From NCBI GenBank assembly GCA_002007465.1, contig LNAC01000743.1, forward strand, positions 408,407-472,406: DNA of 64,000 nucleotides. The letters run 5' to 3'. Positions 60,181 to 64,000 of the stretch are shown here, in pieces. Numbering within the stretch: the first letter of the stretch is position 1; each line of letters starts with the position of its first letter. Source of the stretch: Ailurus styani. Lineage: Eukaryota; Chordata; Mammalia; Carnivora; Ailuridae. A program made the position numbers and the translations under genes. The notes under the pieces are model-generated. The model made no database searches, was not told where the DNA came from, and saw only the letters and a program-made list of their open reading frames with translations.

Positions 60181-60765
60181 AACAGTAGAACAGGCAAAAG
60201 AAACTAGGAGGTGATTCTTTGAAAGAATTAATAAAATTGATGAACCCTTAGCCAGTCTTATCAAAAGGAAGAGAAAGGACCCAAATAAATGAAATTAGTG
60301 ATGAGAGAGAAGACACAATCTATACCACAGAAATATAAAAAATTTTAAGGAATATTTTGAAAAAATATATGCAAACATCTTGGGTTATCTCGAAGAAACG
60401 GATAGTTTTAGAAACATACAAACTGCCAAAACTAAAACAGGAAGAAATAGAAAACTTGGACAGATGGAAAACCAGCAAAGAAATGGAATCAGTAATCAAA
60501 AAACTCAGCTTTTAAGAATAAAAAGTCCACAGCCAGAAGGCTTCTCAGTGGAATTCTACCAAAGATATAAAGAAGAATTAATACCTATTCCTCTCAAATT
60601 TTTCCAAAACTAGAAATGCAAAAGAAAAAAACTTCTGAACTCATTCTAAGAGGTCAGCATTACCTTGACCAAAACCAGAAAAAGACCCCACTAAAGGGGA
60701 GAATTACAAGCTAATATCCCTCATGAGAATGGATACAAAAACTTCCACCAAAATACTAGGAAACT

Positions 60766-61608
60766 AGAAGACATGAACATACACTTCTTCAAAGAAGACA
60801 TACAAATGGCCAACAGGCACATGAAAAAATGTTCATCATCACTAGTCATAAGGGAAACTCAAAGCAAAACCACATTGAGATACCATCTTACACCAGTTAG
60901 AATGGCCAAAATCAACAGGACAGGAAACAACAAATGTTGAGGAGGATGTGAAGAAAAGGCAATGCTCTTTCACTGTTGGTGTGAATGCAATTTGGTGCAG
61001 TCACTTTGGAAAACAGTGTGGAGAGTCCTAAAAAAAATTAAAAATAGAATTACCCTATGACCCTGCAATTGCACTACTGGATATTTACCCCAAAGATACA
61101 GATGTAGTGAAAAGATGGGCCATACGTAACCCAGTGTTCATAGCAGCAATGGCCACAATCACCAAACTGTGGAAAGAGCCGAGATGCCCTTCAACAGATG
61201 AATGGATAAAGAAGATGTGGTCCATATATACAATGGAATATTACTCAACCATCAGAAAGAATGAATACCCAACTTTTGTATCAACATGGACGGGTCTGGA
61301 GCAGATTATGCGGAGTGAAATAATTCAAGCAGAGAAAGTCCATTATCATATGGTTTCACTTACTTGTGGAACATAAGCAAAAAAATGGAGGACTCTAGGA
61401 GAAGGAAAGGAAAAGTGAATTGGGGTAAATCGGAAGGGGAGACAAACCATGAGAGACTGGACTCTAAGAAACAAACTGAGGGTTATGGAGGGGAGAGTGG
61501 GAGAGGGGATGGGTGATCCTGGTGGTGGGTATTAAGGTGAGCACATATTGCATGGAGCACTGGGTGTGGTGCATAAACAATGAATCTTGGATCACTGAAA
61601 AAAGAAAG
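60766..61608 (+). mobile_element. Nested 5'-truncated LINE-1
   Basis: Starts 'agaagacatgaacatacact' in ORF2 and ends 'cttggatcactgaaaaaag'. The frame at 61107-61376 is L1 ORF2 C-terminal (CPSTDEWIKKMWSIYTMEYY) and runs to its normal end. Flanks atactaggaaact (60753-60765) and atcctagcaaact (61609-61621) are the TSD with two mismatches, and the outer L1 is collinear across it. Confidence 0.88.
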
Positions 61609-61754
61609 ATCCTAGCAAACTGAATCCAACAGTACATTAAATAAATTACTCATCATGATCAAGTGAGACCTATTTCTGGCCTTCAAGTATGGTGCAGTAT
61701 TCACAAATCAGTCAACATAATACACCACATTAATAAAGAAAGGATAAGAACCAT

Positions 61755-62084
61755 ATGGTCCTCTTTAATAGGTGCATAAGAAACATTTCACAGAGTACAA
61801 AATCCATTCTTGATAAAACCCTCAACAAAGTAGGGATAGAGGGAACATATCTCAACATCAAAAAGGACATAGATGAAAGACCCACAGGAAATATCATCCT
61901 CAATAGGGAAAAACTAAGAGCTTTTCCTCTAAGGTCAGGGACAAGACAGGGATGTTCACTCATACCACTGTTATTTAACATTGCACTAGAAGTCCTAGCC
62001 TCAGCAATCAGACAACAAAGAGAAATAAAAGGCATAGAAATTGGCAGGGAAGAAGTCAAATTTCCCTATTCCCATATGATGTGA
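61755..62084 (+). pseudogene. L1 ORF2 reverse transcriptase fragment
   Basis: Frame of 109 codons with [20 protein letters not shown] and [20 protein letters not shown]; a frameshift and loss of the F-A-D-D codons follow at about 62060-62084. An antisense frame over the same bases is a shadow. Confidence 0.8.
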
Positions 62085-64000
62085 TGCTCTATGTTGAAAA
62101 CCCAAAAGGCTCTACCAAAAAGTTGCTAGAACTAATACATGAATTCAGTAAAATCACAGGATACAAAATCAACATACAGAAATCTGTGGCATTTCTATAC
62201 ACCAATAATGAAACACCAGAAAGCAAATCAAGGAATTGATCCCATTTGCAATTGCACTAAATTCGTAAGATAGCTAAGCATAAACCTAACCAAAAAAGTA
62301 AAAGATCTGTACTCTGAAATATATAGAAGTACTATGAAAGAAATTGAAGTTGATACAAAATTGAAAAAATATTCCATGGACATGGAGTGGAAGAACAAAT
62401 TATTCTTAAAATGGCTACAATACGCAAAGCAATCTACACATTTAATACGATCCCTAACAAAATAACAACAGCTTGTTTCACACATCTAGAACAAAAAAAT
62501 CTGAAATTTTTATGGACCCAGAAAAGGCCCTGAATAGCCAAAGTGATCTTGAAAAAGAAAAGCAAAGCTGGAGACATCACAATTCTGGACTTCAGGCTAT
62601 TTATAAAGCTTATTCATAAAGACAACATGGTAGTGGCACAAAAACAGACACATAAATCAATGGAACAGAAGGGAAAATTCAGAAATTGATCCAAAACTAT
62701 AGTCACTTATCTTCGAAAAAGCAGGAAAGGAAAGAATATCCAATGGATAAAAGACAGTCTCTTTAACAAATGATGTTGGGAAAACTGTGCAGCTACATGA
62801 GAATGAAACTGGACCACTTTCTTACACCACACACCAAAATAAATTCAAAATGGATGAAAAGCCAAACCGTGAGACAGGAAGCCAGCAAAATCCTAGAGGA
62901 AAGCAGCAGCAACATCTTTGACATTGGCATAGCAACTTCTCATTAGACGCATCTCCCAAGTCGAGGGAAACAAAAGCAAAAATGAACGACTGGGACTTTA
63001 TAAAGATAAAATTCTCTTCACAGTGAAGGAAATAATCAATAAAACAAAAAGACAACATATAGAAAATGAAAAGATATTTTCAAATGACATATCTGATAAA
63101 GGGCTAGTATCCAAAATGTATAAAGAACTCATCCAACTCAACACTCCAAAAGCAATAATCCAGGTAAGATATGGGCAGAATATGTAAATAAACATTTTTC
63201 CAAAGACATACAGAAGTCTAGCCAACACATGAAAAGATGCCCAACATCACTTATCATCAGGGAAATATAAATCAAACATACAATCTGATATCACCTCATA
63301 CCTGTAAGAATAGATAACATAAACAACACAGGAAACAACAGATGTGGCACAGATGTGGTAAAAGGGGAACCCTCTTACAATCTGATAGAAATACAAAGTG
63401 GTGAGGCCCTTCTGGAAAACAGTATGGAGTTTCCTCAAGAAGCTAAAAATAGAAATAACCTATGACCAAGCAATTGTACTACTAGATATTTACCCAAATG
63501 ATATAAAAATACTGATTTGAAGTGGCATATGCACCCCCAATGTTTATAGCAGCATTATCTACAGTTATGGAAAAAGCTGAAATGTCCATTGACTGATGAA
63601 TGGATAAAGAAGAAGTGATATGAATATTACTCAGCTATCAAAAAATGAAATCTTGTGATTTGCGATGACCTGGATGGAGCTTGAGTGTATTATGCTAAGT
63701 GAAATAAGTGTGAAATAAGTCACTCAGAGAAAGACAAATACCATATGATTTCACTCATATGTGGAAATTAGAAAAAAAAACATAGGGTAAGGGGAAAAAA
63801 GAGGGGGAGGAACACCATAAAAGACTCTTAACTATAGAGAACAAACTGAGAGTTGCTGGAGGGGAGGTGGGCAAGTATGGGGGCTAAATGGGTGATTAGT
63901 TTTAAGGAGAGTACTAGTATTGCTGAGCACTGGGTGTTATATGTAAGTGTGGAATCACTAAATTCTATTCCTGGAACCAATATTCCAGTATATGTTAACT

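Larger units (their letters stand above)
59365..64000 (+). mobile_element. LINE-1 ORF2 to 3' end, split by a nested L1
   Basis: ORF2 from the endonuclease region ('tatccaacaagaagatctta', 'ccaatggacttaacctatac') to 60765, resuming at 61609 after a nested L1, then RT, C-terminal region and 3' UTR up to the last base. The RT frame at 61755-62084 ([20 protein letters not shown]) shifts just before the FADD motif, reading into S-H-M-M and a stop. Many stops. The 3' tail probably continues just beyond 64000. Confidence 0.88.

Noticed and set aside
1..64000. Prokaryotic-type systems, CRISPR arrays, phage or plasmid genes, protein-coding host genes
   Set aside because: SINEs, L1, MIR, MaLR and Tigger elements show nuclear mammalian DNA. 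No regularly spaced repeats, operons or exon-intron structure were seen.

Overview
The window is a mammalian gene desert built mostly of transposable elements. The organism is a carnivore and very probably a mustelid (ferret, mink, marten or otter group). About twenty-six copies of the Carnivora tRNA-Lys-derived SINE (CAN SINE/SINEC) are present. Most of the younger ones carry the variant with a head like 'ctcagtgggttaaagcctct' and a tail like 'gcctacttgtgatctctctc' plus 'aaataaataaataaaatctt', which I associate with mustelids rather than dogs, cats or bears. I found no protein-coding gene, tRNA, rRNA or CRISPR. Every longer open frame lies inside a LINE-1, a SINE, a DNA transposon or an L1 5' UTR. 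By hand-drawn boundaries roughly three quarters of the window is repeat; the rest is AT-rich sequence I cannot assign.

Layout. 1-5050: L1 on + (ORF2 to 3' end), broken by a short antisense L1 insertion and four SINEs; then an older L1 fragment to 5745. 6297-10356: L1 on - that keeps its 5' UTR but has lost about 2 kb of ORF2. 10357-14404: sparse sequence with a possible unidentified LTR-like repeat. 14405-17915: an older L1 on -. 18041-25920: mostly unassigned, with SINEs and one 1-kb L1. 25925-37690: an ancient L1 on - used as a landing pad by a near full-length L1 (26693-32590), a younger L1 with a candidate 3' transduction (33214-35292), a short L1 and a SINE. 37691-41177: another L1 on -. 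41240-42470: a Tigger terminal fragment, an MLT1-like MaLR LTR and a MIR. 45567-52640: a second ancient L1 on - holding two SINEs, a twin-primed (5'-inverted) L1 and a complete Tigger1 DNA transposon that itself contains two SINEs. 52641-55284: the longest stretch with no recognised element. 55285-64000: four L1 pieces on +, one nested inside another and each flanked by sequence derived from the target.

Nothing here works as a pathway. The interest is in transposition history: target-site duplications (TSDs), nested insertions, twin priming, candidate 3' transductions and three L1 3' UTR lineages side by side. All L1 and Tigger coding regions are broken by stops, frameshifts or changed catalytic residues. 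A 253-base run of N (34020-34272) and a single N at 34441 are assembly gaps, the second at a visible internal deletion.

Repeat family names are from recognition of consensus patterns by eye; no database search was run. Boundaries without a stated TSD are approximate, by about 10-50 bases.
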